From Eumeta japonica (lineage: Eukaryota > Arthropoda > Insecta > Lepidoptera > Psychidae): a DNA stretch of 64,000 bases. The notes below the pieces were generated by a model, which did no database searches, was not told where the DNA came from, and was given only the letters and a program-made list of their open reading frames with translations. This document shows, in pieces, positions 12,566 to 24,750 of the stretch. The DNA is taken from the NCBI GenBank assembly GCA_005406025.1, contig BGZK01000082.1:62001-126000 (forward strand). The letters are read 5' to 3'. Numbering within the stretch: position 1 is the first letter of the stretch; each line of letters begins with the position of its first letter. Position numbers and translations under genes: made by a program.

Positions 12566-13654
12566 CAAAGGCTGCTATTTATGTGTCCGAAATATCAAAA
12601 ATAAACAAACATCTATCATTCAATACGGTTTTATTGCTTTTCAAAATATTTGCCACAATGATCGATGTACTTTTGCATACTCTAAAACCAACTTATATAG
12701 CACCTTTTCCATTCTGATTGAGGTATCTCTAAAACGTGCATCTTGAACGCATCAACGGCATCTTCACGGTTCGAAAAACACCTAATTTGTTCTTCACGCT
12801 TGGAAATAAAAAGAAATTTTTGGGTGTCAAACGGGGCTGAACGGTGGATGACCCGTCATTTCTTGGTTTCGATCTTCGAAAAATCGAATTGTTTCGACCG
12901 ACATGTGACAGCTACCACTGCCTTGATTAAGAATTATTCTGCGTTGTCGGTTGTTTTTACCATTGCTTCAAAGACTAGTAAACAAATGGTCGTGTACTAT
13001 TTCGAATTAACCGTTTTACGATTGTCTAGTGGCAACCACTTCTCCATTTATACCAAAAAAAAGGCAACCATTTGCTTCAAAGTGCTTTTGGCACGAATCA
13101 CTTTTTTTGGATTCGGCTCATCTTGGAATACCCACATCGTTAACTGTTGTTTAGTTTCATAGTCGTATGCATAGATTCAATATTTATCACCTGTGTAGAA
13201 GCTTATGTAGAAGCTGTGTAAAAGCTTTGACACGTCATAATTCTGTTTATTTATCATTTTTTTTTGCAGCAACCAATACGAGCCTGTTTTTATCAATGCT
13301 CAAGTTATACGGAATCCAACGCTAACAATTTTTTTTTACAGATAAATTTTCGTAAGTCTTATATATGCTCGCCATACATCAGATATATCGAAATGAGTTG
13401 ATCAATGCACTGTTTTTGAGTTAGCTGACACCGAAAACCGAAAATAGTAATAAATCGTCGCACGAAAATTTTCACGAGTTAAATCCATGGTGACAAAGAC
13501 ACGCATTTTTCAAAATGACGCCACAAGGTAAAACAATTTTCAGCTACATGAAACAAACTGTATTCTACAGCCAAGGAATTCAATTTTTAAATGTTCTAAT
13601 TTTAAATATTATTCTGTATGTGGTCAGTTCCGGATACAGAAATAGCAGCCCTCG
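12566..13654 (-). mobile_element. Mariner element, decayed, about 1.09 kb
   Basis: The ends are inverted repeats. The left end reads CAAAGGCTGCTATTTATG and the right end, reverse-complemented, reads CGAGGGCTGCTATTTCTG. A TA precedes the left end at 12564-12565, as expected for Tc1/mariner. The right-hand TA is mutated. The overall length matches a mariner with one transposase gene, here on the minus strand. Confidence 0.8.
12640..13480 (-). pseudogene. Mariner transposase pseudogene
   Basis: Reading the minus strand near 12640-12780 in several frames gives the transposase C-terminus. It includes NREDAVDAFKMHVLEIPQ and a tail of the form YIDHCGKYFEKQ, familiar from insect mariners. Upstream (about 12800-13150) pieces of the catalytic domain are visible as DEPNPKK, RRIILHH and TGHPPFSPDL, out of frame with one another. 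Frameshifts and stops interrupt it, so no functional DDD enzyme is encoded. It resembles the family of the N-terminal fragment at 48708. Open frames on the plus strand here are antisense shadows. Confidence 0.8.
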
Positions 13655-13821
13655 CATTAATACAAGTACTAAATCAGAAAGATTGTTATAAAAGATAGAA
13701 ATATGCAACAGATACCAAATGGCGTGTTCGTTATGTCGCGCTCAGAAAGTTAATTCTACAAGCCCACATCCAAAGACAGGTTGCAAGCCGTGTCCTGCTC
13801 TACCCTAATTGCAGTGTCCAC

Positions 13822-14095
13822 ACATAGCAAGGGTAGTTTTTATGTACCCTTAAAGTGTAAATATTTGCACCGAGTTTTCCTTCCTCGGTAGCAAATAGTG
13901 TCGTTGAACAAACAGATGTAATAATATTTACAAAAAAAAAACGCACTAGCTGGTATCTACATTCGTATATCATTTTTATATAAGAGAACATTAAATAATA
14001 TTTTAAATCCGCGAAATTTGGACAGCAATAGAAAGATATTTTTATTAAAACCTATTAATATGGTAATTTTTGAAAAACTTTCCAAGAGATTCTTA
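13822..14095 (+). repeat. Direct duplication, copy B
   Basis: This is the second copy of the block described at 11955. The shared runs GTTTTCCTTCCTCGGTAGC and GTGTCGTTGAACAAACAGATG are followed by TATTAAAACCTATTAATATGG. Copy B is shorter because the middle part has been lost or copy A has gained sequence. Confidence 0.7.
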
Positions 14096-14159
14096 CTGGT
14101 TTTGATAATAGAACGAGAAAAAAGGAAAATCAATTAATTGATTTACATCTAAAAGCACA

Positions 14160-14430
14160 GCCTAAGCCTACAGACCAGGATCGGAATCGAGAACGAAATC
14201 GGAATTAGAATCAAAAACAGGACAGGTGTCGGAGCCGAAAACGAAACCGGTATTGGAGCTGGAAACCCGACCGGACTGTAATTGAAAACGAGACTGCTAT
14301 CGAAATTGTCACAGTCACCGCTACATAAATCGAAAGCGATATCATGACCGTAATCGTAAATGGCAAAGAGACCGCTCGCCATACAATACAAACGAATTCC
14401 TTCTGTGTCCACGCGGGTGAAGCCACAGAT
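14160..14430. repeat. Degenerate 6-bp-period tract plus GGGTGAAGCCACAG module
   Basis: The sequence can be cut into successive hexamers such as AGGATC, GGAATC, GAGAAC, GAAATC, GGAATT and AGAATC for about 180 bp. It ends close to GGGTGAAGCCACAG. The periodicity also creates open frames on both strands, which I do not regard as genes. Confidence 0.6.
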
Positions 14431-15069
14431 GAAAACATGTGTATAAGATCTTTAAGAACCAACAAAGAACTATTTTTTTACGAAACATCCTTCTTTCATA
14501 TGTACTCGTACAAAATGCTACTGCCGAATTATTTAATTTACAATCCGGTTAATTGGTAAATCTCCAATTTATCCCATATCTAACTCCAGATCAAAAGTTA
14601 ACAGAGAGAAGGGTACATATTTCAATTTTGTTAATTATCCCCTCGCAGCCTGAACTCATCAGAGCTTTCGCCCACGTGTACGTGTACTAAATCATACGCC
14701 CACCGAAAGCTTCTTAACCACTAATAAATGGATATGTCCAAAGTTTTCATATTCCAGGAAAATTTAACAAGTACCTACTTATCTCTTGAGCCTGTCACTG
14801 AAGTTTTGTTTCCTAAATTATTTAAGACAATATAGTTAATGATTTTTATGGGAGCATTTTTTGACAGTAACTGTTATAATAAAATAATAAGGAAAACATA
14901 TCTAATATTAAAAAAATTAAAATCTATATTTCGTTAATCAGCGATATTTTAAAAATGTTCCTGCAAAAATATCAGTTAAACTTATAGATTTACTAATAGC
15001 TTGACTACTTTTTAATTATGAAATATTTGATATCGTTCCGTTTACGCTGTGCAAATTTATATAAAAAAA
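14431..15069. other. AT-rich DNA, nothing recognised
   Basis: No gene or repeat family recognised. Confidence 0.4.
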
Positions 15070-15534
15070 AAATTGGTTGCCTGTAAAGTCGGTATACGGG
15101 CGAAAGTTTTACGTGACAACGACTTTGAATGGTAAAATCATTTTAATGTGAATATTCATTCGTATAGTAGGAAGAAGGATGAAATAATAGTAACAATTTA
15201 AAACATTTATTTATACAAAGAATTATATTTAAAACATTAATTTATACAAAGAATCTCGCACTGAATTTCATATTAACAAAATTTTATTTTTACCTTTACA
15301 CATACATACGTATTTATATACAAATATACATACAATAACTTGCAATACATTTGCAAGCTATGCACTAATTCTCTAGTGCTGCGCGCGACCGATCATAGTT
15401 GAGTGGGAGAGACGCAAGGCATTCGGCGGGCCTCTCTCTCGTTCGGTGACTCATCGTTACGTTACCGAGCGTTACACTTTTTCATAAGTGACTCCCAGCC
15501 GCAACCTAATTTAAGACGTTGTCACGTCAAAATA
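15070..15534 (+). repeat. Dispersed repeat B, copy 1 (about 465 bp)
   Basis: It begins AAATTGGTTGCC, contains ACGTGACAACGACTTTG near its start and AAGACGTTGTCACGT near its end. The inner inverted pair ACGTGACAACG/CGTTGTCACGT suggests a non-autonomous DNA transposon. The second copy at 38689-39113 matches along its whole length but is 40 bp shorter. The 3' third includes a conserved GC-rich segment with GCAAGGCATTCGGCGGG and GTTACGTTACCGAGCGTTAC. Confidence 0.8.
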
Positions 15535-15972
15535 TATTGGTATTTCAAATGTTTGAAAATATAATATGTCATATCGATTTACAAGAGAATAGTAATTAAT
15601 GTTTATAATTTTATTAAAACTAAAGTTTAGAAACATTTTCCGTTCATCTTCTTTTCGCGATAATAAGAAGTTTTATACTAATACAATATGAATAAGTAAT
15701 TGCCAAAATAAAATGTTTATTTTATCTTAATTATGCAGCAAATCTTTGATTACATATATTGTAGTCATTTTCAAAATAGCAATTATTTATTACTTTTCAC
15801 AATTTTATTCCCATGTCTTCCGCATACTATCTTTTTTTCTGCATTGCCGATTAAAACTCAAATAAGTCTTAATTTGTTGTTTAAGACTCGTTTGAGTCTT
15901 AAAAAACAAATTAAGATTTACTTTTTATGTATATATAAACATATACTTCTTATTTTTAAGTGTATATTTATA
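15535..15972. other. AT-rich DNA flanking the Helitron
   Basis: An 83-codon open frame at 15733-15984 is low-complexity and runs into the Helitron end. It is not considered a gene. Confidence 0.4.
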
Positions 15973-16336
15973 TCTACTATATAAAAATAAGTCCAGTTTT
16001 CCTCCCTGACGTTATAACTCCAGAACGCACAAACCGATTTCCACGGTTTTGCATTCGTTGGAAAGGTCTCGGGCTCCGTGAGGTTTATAGCAAAGAAAAT
16101 TCAGGAAAAATTCAACAGAAAAGTGGGGAAATCGTTTTTCATATACAGCGCCATCTCTGATACATAGCATGTACTACAAACTAATATTCAATACTTCAAG
16201 TAGATGGCGCCGGTGCGTGATAAAGTGTTTGACAGCTACTCATTGTTCTCTGCTCATTTAATTTCATTCAAGCTGAGTGTAAATTATGTGGATCGTGCAT
16301 TTGAGGTTAAATTCAACACTCTGTCCATAGTCCAAA

Positions 16337-19300
16337 ATGCCTAGAGGACGACGTGCGAGCATCGGCCGCCGCACAAGACATGCAAGCTAGCAACAAGTGT
16401 ATTCAAGGAACTTAAGCGAAGAAAGACAAAATATAATAAGAGAAAATGACCGATTGAGACATCGCGTGAGCACACGAAGATCATTGGCATCATACAATCG
16501 CTTGGCATTCCAATATGATCCCACTGCGAACTACAGTGATGATGAAAATTTAGATATTGGACGAATGACGACTATATGCCGATATTGCAATGCGTTAAAG
16601 TTCAAAGAGAAACGGCTGGATTGTGCTGCGCAAGTGGAAAAGTCAAACTGGATCCATTACTTACACCACCACAGCCACTGAAAACATTGTTCGATGGAAG
16701 TGATCCCGATTCCAGCCATTTTCTTCAACACATCCTTGAATACAATAACTGCTTTCGCATGACTTCCTTTGGAGCTAATATCATTCGAGAAGGCGGCTTC
16801 ATGCCGACTTGCAAGGTAAAAGATACAACACACATAACCAATCACTCACACCAACACAATGAATTGCAACACATAACAACTGCATATACACCACACACTA
16901 CACCATCACACGATCAGAAGTTACAACGTATTCTTCAACAAATTTTAATGATTATTTGCAATTACAGATACAAGGACAAATATATCATTTGCATGGTTCA
17001 ATGGTGCCAACACCAGATGAACCGCATCAATTTCTGCAAATATATTTCATTTCGTCGATGGTGGATCAGCTGAATGTGCGGTGCAATATACAGGAGCACA
17101 ACAGTTAAAGAGACGAATTATTGAACAGTTGCAAGCATTTTTCACGCTAATAATGCTGTGGTTAATATGTTCAAAACAGCATTGGAACGAATGCCATCGG
17201 ATACGCACAAATTTGTCATAAGAGCGGATTGTACCCCAACAGGTGAACATGTGCGAAGATTCAATGCACCCACCGTTAATGATGTTGCTGCAATTATTGT
17301 TGGCGATCCAACTAAATCACGAGACATTGTCGTTCAGCGAAGAAGCAATATCATGCATCGTGTAAACGAGACACATCGTTTGTACGATGCGTTACAATAT
17401 CCAATCATTTATTGGCAGGGCAAGACGGATACGACATCACGTTGAAGATGGTCGATCCAATTACAGGTACAATATTCACACACTAATTATTTCAATTATT
17501 ACTATTATTGGTTTCCATTAACAATTCATTTAATTTTGTATTTTCAGGAGTATCAACGAATAAAAATCTAAGCGCAATGAATTACTATGCGTATCGTATG
17601 ATGATTCGTACACATGAGGAGAATGTCATTCTGAAGTGCCGTCGGCTATTCCAGCAATTCGCTGTCGACATGTATGTCAAAGTCGAGACCGAACGTTTAG
17701 CGTTCATCCGATTCAATCAGGCAAAGCTACGATCTGAGGACTATATACACTTGCGTGATGCTATTCATTCAGATGGTGATGTTCAGAATATTGGACGACT
17801 GACGATTCTCCCATCAACTTATATCGGAAGCCCACGCCACATGCACGAATACGCTCAAGACGCTATGACGTACGTGCGAAATTATGGAACTCCGGATTTA
17901 TTTATTACGGTCACATGCAATCCAAAGTGGACGGAAATTGAACGCGAGTTGGAACCGGGTCAAAAACCGCAAGATCGCCATGACATAATCGCCAGAGTAT
18001 TTCAGCAAAACTCAAGGTTATGATGGATGTGCTTACTAAGTATCGAGTTTTGGTGACACACGTTGTTATATGTACTCGGTGGAATGGCAGAAGCGTGGAC
18101 TACCGCATGCTCATATCCTAATTTGGTTGCTGAACAAATTACATTCAAATGAAGTGGATGACATCATATCAGCTGAAATTCCTGATCCAGTCACTGATCC
18201 CCGTCTACACGACATTGTGACGACACAGATGGTGCATGGACCGTGCGGTGCATTAAATCCATTATCGCCTTGCATGGCTGATGGAAAGTGCACAAAACGA
18301 TATCCGCGACCGTTAGTTGCTGAAACAGTCACAGGGAACGATGGATATCCAGTTTATCGTCGGCGTTCAAAGGAAGATAACGGTCGAACTATCAAAGTTA
18401 AAGTTCAAAATCAAGAGATTGAGATCGGAAATGAATTCATTGTACCATATTGCCCGCTGCTATCACGAATTTTCGAAACACATGCAAACGTTGAGAGTTG
18501 TCATTCGGCCAAATCAATCAAATATTTGTGCAAGTACGTCACAAAGGCAGCGACATGGCTGTGTTTGGTATTGCGTCGGAAAATGCGAATGACGAAATCA
18601 GCAACTTCCAAATGGGCAGATACGTCAGTACTAATGAAGCACTGTGGCGATTATTGTCATTTCAAATTCATGAAAGATATCCCACAGTTGTACATTTAGC
18701 AGTGCATTTGGAAAATGGCCAAAGAGTTTACTTCACTGAGGCTAATGCGGCACAACGAGCTGAGAGACCACCATCGACAACATTGACTAGCTTCTTTGCA
18801 ATGTGTGAAGCAGATCCATTCGCAGCGACGCTGATGTACGTTGAAATGCCCAAGTATTACACTTGGAATCAATCAACAAAGAAATTCCAACGTCGCAAAC
18901 AAGGAACCCCAGTTCCAGACTGGCCACAGGTGTTTTCAACTGATGCACTAGGTCGTATGTACACTGTTCATCCTAGAAACGATGAATGTTTTATTTGCGA
19001 CTGCTGTTAGTAAATGTACGTGGACCAAAATCATTTGCGCATTTGAAAACTGTGAATGGCCACCAATGCCAAACATATCGAGAAGCATGTCAACTATTGG
19101 GTTTGCTGGAGAACGATTCTCATTGGGATTTAACACTTGCAGATTCAGTTGTTTCATCAAATGCGTACCAAATACGAACGCTGTTCGCAATTATCATCAC
19201 CACATGTTTTCCTTCACAACCAATTCAGTTATGGAACAAATACAAAGACGCCATATGTGAAGATATCTTGCATCGCTTGCGCATTCAAACGAATAATCCT

Positions 19301-20866
19301 GACATCCAAATAACCGATGAAATCTACAATGAAGGATTGATTCTGATTGAGGATCAATGCTTGACTATTGCAAACAAGCTACTGATTGAAGTAGGAATGA
19401 TTGCGCCAAATCGATCGATGCACGATTCATTCAACCAAGAATTAAATCGAGAGCTGCAATACAATGTTGATACATTGCAGGAATTCGTTAGAAATAATGT
19501 TCCGTTGCTGAATGAACAGCAAAACAAGTATACGAAACATTAATGCAAGCGGTGGACAATAATACTGGTGGTCTATTCTTCCTGGATGCACCTGGAGGAA
19601 CAGGGAAAACATTTGTCATTTCATTGATTTTGGCCACTATTCGATCAAGATGTGACATAGCTTTGGCGTTAGCATCATCTGGAATTGCGGCGACTCTTCT
19701 AGATGGCGGTCGTACTGCACATTCTGCGCTTAAGTTGCCACTCAATTTAAACACAATTGATACTCCAACATGCAATATTTCCCGATCCAGTGCAATGGGA
19801 AAATTGTTGATGCAATGCAAGCTCATTGTTTGGGATGAGTGCACAATGGCACATAAGAAATCACTTGAAGCACTTAACTTCACACTGAAGGATCTTCGGC
19901 GAAATAACAACATCTTTGGCGGCTTGATGATATTGTTGGCAGGCGATTTCAGGCAGACGTTGCCAGTAGTTCCCGTGGAACGCCTGCAGATGAATTGAAT
20001 GCTTGCCTGAAGGCATCACCTTTATGGAATAACGTAAAAATTATCGCTAACCACTAATATGAGAGTTCAACTTCAAAATGATCAAAGTGCTGCACAATTT
20101 TCCAAACAATTATTAGATGTTGGAAATGGAAAAGTCCCAGTTGATGCGACATCTGGATTAATTACTCTTACCAACGACTTTTGCCGATTTGTAGACACTC
20201 AATTAGTTCTTATTGAAAATGTTTTCCCAAACATTAGTGAGAATTATAAGAATTATGCTTGGTTAAGTCAACGAGCAATTCTTGCCGCAAAGAATAATGA
20301 TGTCCACGCACTGAATTTCACCATTCAATCAAAATTGCTGGCGATTTGGTGACATACAAATCCGTTGATTCAATAACAAATCCCGATGATGTAGTAAATT
20401 ATCCAACGGAGTTTTGAACTCTCTGGAGATACCAGGATTTCCACCACATAACTTGCAACTCAAAGTTGGTACAGTTATTATGATACTGCGTAATTTGAAT
20501 CCACCGCGACTTTGCAACGGTACTCGACTTTCGGTAAAGAGACTTATGCCGAATTTGATTGAGGCAACCATTATTAACGGAAAGTACGCAGGTGAAAATG
20601 TATGTATTCCTCGAATACCAATGATTCCGACTGATCTTCCGTTTGACTTCAAACGATTGCAATTCCCAGTTCGCCTTGCGTTCGCAATGACAATTAATAA
20701 GTCGCAAGGCCAATCGCTTAGTGTTTGCGGGATAAATTTAGAAAATCATTGTTTTCACATGGGCAGTTATACGTTGCGTGTTCACGAGTTGGGAAACCAT
20801 CCGCTTTGTTTGTGTTAACGTCAGACCAAAAACAAAAATGTGGTTTACCAAAGAGCACTACAATGA
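16337..20866 (+). CDS. Helitron Rep-helicase (HUH nickase plus SF1 helicase), frame-disrupted
   Basis: This is the rolling-circle transposase of the Helitron, expected to nick and copy one strand in the nucleus. The start at 16337 gives MPRGRR. Introns are inferred at 16816-16967 and 17467-17547, with GT-AG borders and uninterrupted homology across them. In order, the domains are a CxxC-type region ([10 protein letters not shown], about 16580), a Helitron-like N-terminal domain (17548-18000), the HUH motif in [11 protein letters not shown] (about 18100), the two-tyrosine motif KYLCKYVTK (about 18520-18545), Walker A APGGTGKT (19589-19612), Walker [18 protein letters not shown], and the C-terminal helicase motif INKSQGQSL (about 20690). 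Fifteen frameshifts (near 16605, 17093, 17141, 17421, 18008, 18050, 18547, 18989, 19529, 19974, 20040, 20333, 20413, 20755 and 20837) are nearly all losses of one base from a run. One TAG at 16388 is the only substitution-like stop. The gene may be intact in the animal. Confidence 0.92.
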
Positions 20867-21110
20867 AACGGATAATTTGCGGACACGTATAACGCTTCGA
20901 TTCAGTATTTACTTTGGATTTGTAGCGACATCAAAGAGTAACTTTCATTTACTTAGGGAAGTTCAACTAAATAACACTTCATTTTAGTAATCGAAATGAA
21001 TTTATTACTGTGTGAAATGAAATAAATATTTTCCTTTTCAAATATATAACAAAAATTTTTTTCTTTATCTTTTAATCACCAAACGAAATGTTACATAAAA
21101 CGAATCTGGT

Positions 21111-21128
21111 GGCGAAACGGAGTTCGCC
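21111..21128 (+). terminator. Helitron 3' terminal hairpin
   Basis: GGCGAA pairs with TTCGCC across a six-base loop, 11 bp before the terminal CTAG. In Helitrons such a hairpin signals the end of strand transfer. Confidence 0.85.
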
Positions 21129-21139
21129 GGGTCTGCTAG

Positions 21140-21514
21140 TAAACCTATAAATCTGATATTAGCCGGTTCAAAATGAATATTCTTCCGTGTCCGTTCTTCA
21201 ATGCGGTTTGCCGCCAAAGCACACTTAGGGGACTGTCGAGGTGTTGAGGAAAGTCGTAATTGAAAACTTCGCTCTGGTTAGTAGTCCTCTGAGTGATCTG
21301 AGGAACGGGGACGGTAAGAATAACAAACGTGGCCCATCGAGGCCATCGAAGTCGCCCACGCGTCCCGCGCAATATTCCGTACTTTCATCTTACAATATGA
21401 CATGTCACGCATTTATTTAGCTGACAATCGCTTATGCGACAGCGTGTTGGGTACTTATCTCCTCACCACACCCGCGTACGTTACCACAGTCTTTAATTTC
21501 AGCTCTAGAAAGTT
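21140..21514. other. GC-richer stretch, no gene recognised
   Basis: A 75-codon minus-strand open frame (21145-21372) has fairly even base composition but no domain I know. It may belong to an old retroelement. A block TTACCACAGTCTTTAATTTCAG near 21480 recurs in diverged form near 21805. Confidence 0.35.
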
Positions 21515-21810
21515 ATTATTTTATATCGCCCTTAGAAAATTATATTTACGTTGCGCAATGAGCTCTCTGTTGAAATTTCAATAAAGAGCAAATATTGAAA
21601 AAAAATGAATAAGTTCAAACACGGGCGCTTATTGAAGTACGTACGGTGTACGGAAAGGGCTGTGGCCGCTCGGCGATTAAGATTTTTGATTTCGGACCGA
21701 AATACACCGGGTTCGAGACTGACTTAGAACAAATTGTCCGAAGAGGTTTTAACTTAGTCAAACTAAGCCTCTCGTTCCGTGCCTCGGAGAACGCGTTAAT
21801 CCGCTATCAC
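21515..21810 (+). repeat. Dispersed repeat A, copy 2
   Basis: This is the partner of 8135-8431 on the same strand, sharing GTTGCGCAATGAGCTCTCTG, GAATAAGTTCAAAC and the terminal CGTTCCGTGCCTCGGAGAAC module. Confidence 0.75.
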
Positions 21811-24640
21811 AATCTTTAATTTCAAGTCTAGAAACTTGGACTCCAAGCTTTCCACGAGGACCCAGTGCGGTTTGAAGGTTCCTAACAACCGCCGTCATCA
21901 AGAAGGCGACAACACCCCGGTCCGACCGCCACAAAGTGTTTTTCGAAACACGCAAAAGTTATTTTGAAATTGATTTGTGAATTCATCAGTGATCAGCTTT
22001 GTTTTTCTGGTTCGAAGGCTACACGGCGGCCGCTCCACCACCACACCTCACGTAGACACCGTCAATTATTTCTCAGAAATTTAAATCCCTATAAGGTACA
22101 AATGAATTTCGACCAACGACCAACGGTATGCCATAAACAAATTGGTATTAACGGTGACGAGAGTAAACTCCATCGCCACCGGCGCATCGTGATATTTAAA
22201 CAGTTTACGTCATATTACTTCGCAGCCGTCTTCGAGAACGAGCATTCTTAATAAATGAGTTCAATATGGCCGTCGAGCAGAAAATAGTAGCACATGTCAA
22301 GTGAAAAATTTGTTATTTTCTGGTATTTGTTTTCATTATCTGATTATTTTATTTTTAATAAAATAAAAGGATATCATTACTAAAGAGGTCGCAAAGTTCC
22401 ATTAACGATGACGTCAGCTATTCAAACGACAGAGACATCGATACAGTTTGCACCCATCGCCTACCGACGGGTCCTCTAGATAAATTGGAGAGTTAAAAGC
22501 GAGTGCGAAATGGATGCTCCATAAAATTGAAGCTGTGGGGCGAGCGATATCGGGATGGGAAACATAAACATACTCTTAACCAACAACGCTGACTACTCGT
22601 AAATTACGTCGGATTAACGTGTACGCTTTTAATCTAATCAACTTTCAGCCTGAAACACGTCCATATTAGATACTCGCACAAACATATAGCTTACAGGCTA
22701 TGTTTTATGACCTCGGACACTGGACATATCTTGATGTATTTCATATCTGTCATTATTAAGCTATGAATGCTTGTAAAAGAGATTATTTTAATACGAAAAG
22801 CTAATAAAAACCATATAGATTTATTGATTTTCTAAAAAGAACGCTATAGGCGATTCGGTATTACTATTCTATTTTATTTATTATTTTAAATTCAAGAGAT
22901 ATTTGCAATTCTAAATCACTTCGTAACCCCTTAATATACTTGTCAACCACACTTTATAACAAATTATAGTATTTTTTAATGTAATACTAGATCGAGCATC
23001 TGTTACAACCACTTAGCTGTTTGATGCTAAACAGTAAACTTTACGGACGCGCCGACGAAGTACGGAGGGGCAGCCGCCCGAATACCAATACTGCGGTAAT
23101 GAGTTTGCGCAATGGTTAATTTATCGTCGCGTCACAAGACCTGAAACCGAATTTATCAAACTTTGAACAAATTCACATTTAAATTACATTTTCGATGCCC
23201 AAAACCGGTAGACATTGATAAGCACTGTCAAGTCAAAATAAATACGTGCAGCGTGCTTTCTCTGCTTCAAAACTTGATACTAAGCGGAAATGATGCGTTG
23301 TGGGTCAACAGGCTCCATGCTCGCATATGAAATTGAATATTATATTAGATTTTTTGCCAATTAAATTTTTAGATGTAGATTTTATTTGTTGTCTGTCAGT
23401 TTTTGTCATTGCCAAACTTTGTCCTCGGATTTTATCATCGCTATCTTCTGGTTGCCTATTAGCTATGATAACGTATTTGAAGAGGTGTTCACACGTAATT
23501 TAAAAAATTCCATACCCGAATCTATGGCTTTCTAAGCTACTAACCGATTTAAAGTTTAACTATGTCGAAATAAGTCCGGTTTCACTTTATGGTCGCACTT
23601 GCGACAATTCAATCGCCTTAAATATTCATATAGAATATAAAACATCATCAAACCAATAATATGCAGTCAACGTATTATTGAAATCCTACCTACACAGGTT
23701 GCAACATTGAATGTATAAACTTACGGCGGATTGCACACGTAAAAATGTAATTGTAAAATCAATCCTTAAGATTCGACATGTAATACACGAACAATTATGT
23801 ACGTACAAATACGTACAAAGATGTACAAAGACGTAGGAAGACGCGTTGAGCTACATCGCTCGCCGCATCTCCGTAACTTCACGCTTGTCCGTAGCAGCAC
23901 TTGGTCGGATACTTTAAAATCCGCATGCGGAATTGTAAATACGCTGGATCCAGGGCGCGCGGACACTCCGGCGCTACTAGCTCTCGTACTGGGATCCGCT
24001 CCGAGCGTTGCAACTTTGAGTAGATACGAACGTGCCGAGAATAACTTCGGAATCGCTTATTCCCCACCCGGGAAGATATTGTAACCGGGATGAACTTGGC
24101 ACATGTTATCTTTATATGTAAAATTATCGAAACTCGGGCCTTACGATTTCTGTGCGTTCGCTGAACCGTTTTCTGTCGTTGCACCATGGAGAATTCTGTT
24201 TTGTATAGAACGGTTTGGTTGGATTCAAATTAATCAAAATAAAAATATGCTATTTTATTCCATGAAAATTACAAATTACATTGTTTTTCATGTGCTATCT
24301 TTCCTTTGCCGATGTCATTAGAATTTATTTTTTATTAATGAAGCAATTATTTCAACGAATTCAAATTGTAATTTTGGAAAATACTTGCCATGTCTATCAA
24401 AAATTAAAAAAATAGAACTGGGCACTGAAAGCAAAATTCATGCCTCATTGAGTTATTTCAAAACGTTGCTAAAAGCTATTAGCTTGATCTCCAAATGTAA
24501 CGCTTCAAAGTAGCGACAGATTAAAAAGTTTGATATCTAAATAACTATCAAATATACAACACTTCACGTCTCCAACGAGAATTTTGTACATATTTTGTTT
24601 GGGTTGGTATAGTTGTAACAGTTTTTTTTTTAAGTAATTG
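21811..24640. other. Gene-free stretch
   Basis: Open frames of 60-100 codons at 21758-22251 and 23766-24187 lie in locally GC-rich DNA but have no recognisable domain. At 23797-23840 a short tandem array of ACGTACAAA-like units is visible. Confidence 0.35.
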
Positions 24641-24750
24641 ATAAAAGGCACACGAAAATGCGATCCATCGCGAAGTAGGTGGTCACAGCCGCCCACGGAG
24701 ACCTGCAACTCCAGAGAAGTCACTAGTGCGTTGCCCGCCTTTGCACTTGT
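24641..24750 (+). repeat. Lepidopteran repeat fragment (AGTCACTAGTGCGTTGC)
   Basis: The run AGTCACTAGTGCGTTGC is shared exactly with 36045-36061, and nearby AACTC-AGAGGAGTCAC-type phrases match too. The phrase 'ACCTGCAAC...GCGTTGCC' is common in lepidopteran interspersed repeats. Only the tail of the family is present here. Confidence 0.6.

Larger units (their letters stand above)
15973..21139 (+). mobile_element. Complete autonomous Helitron (5.17 kb)
   Basis: The 5' end is TCTACTATATAAAAATAAGTC, with the TC start of Helitrons, preceded by A (15972). The 3' end is GGGTCTGCTAG, ending in CTAG and followed by T (21140). This is the expected insertion between A and T without target duplication. 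A hairpin lies just inside the 3' end. Internal sequence after the 5' end (TTATAACTCCAGAACGCAC and TTTCCACGGTTTTGCATTCG) is the familiar leader of an insect Helitron family. One Rep-helicase gene fills the element. Confidence 0.95.

Noticed and set aside
12743..13162. 139-codon plus-strand frame
   Set aside because: It is antisense to the mariner transposase remnant.
23766..24187. Three overlapping frames of about 66-102 codons in GC-rich sequence
   Set aside because: No family, no splice or poly-A context, and mutually overlapping.
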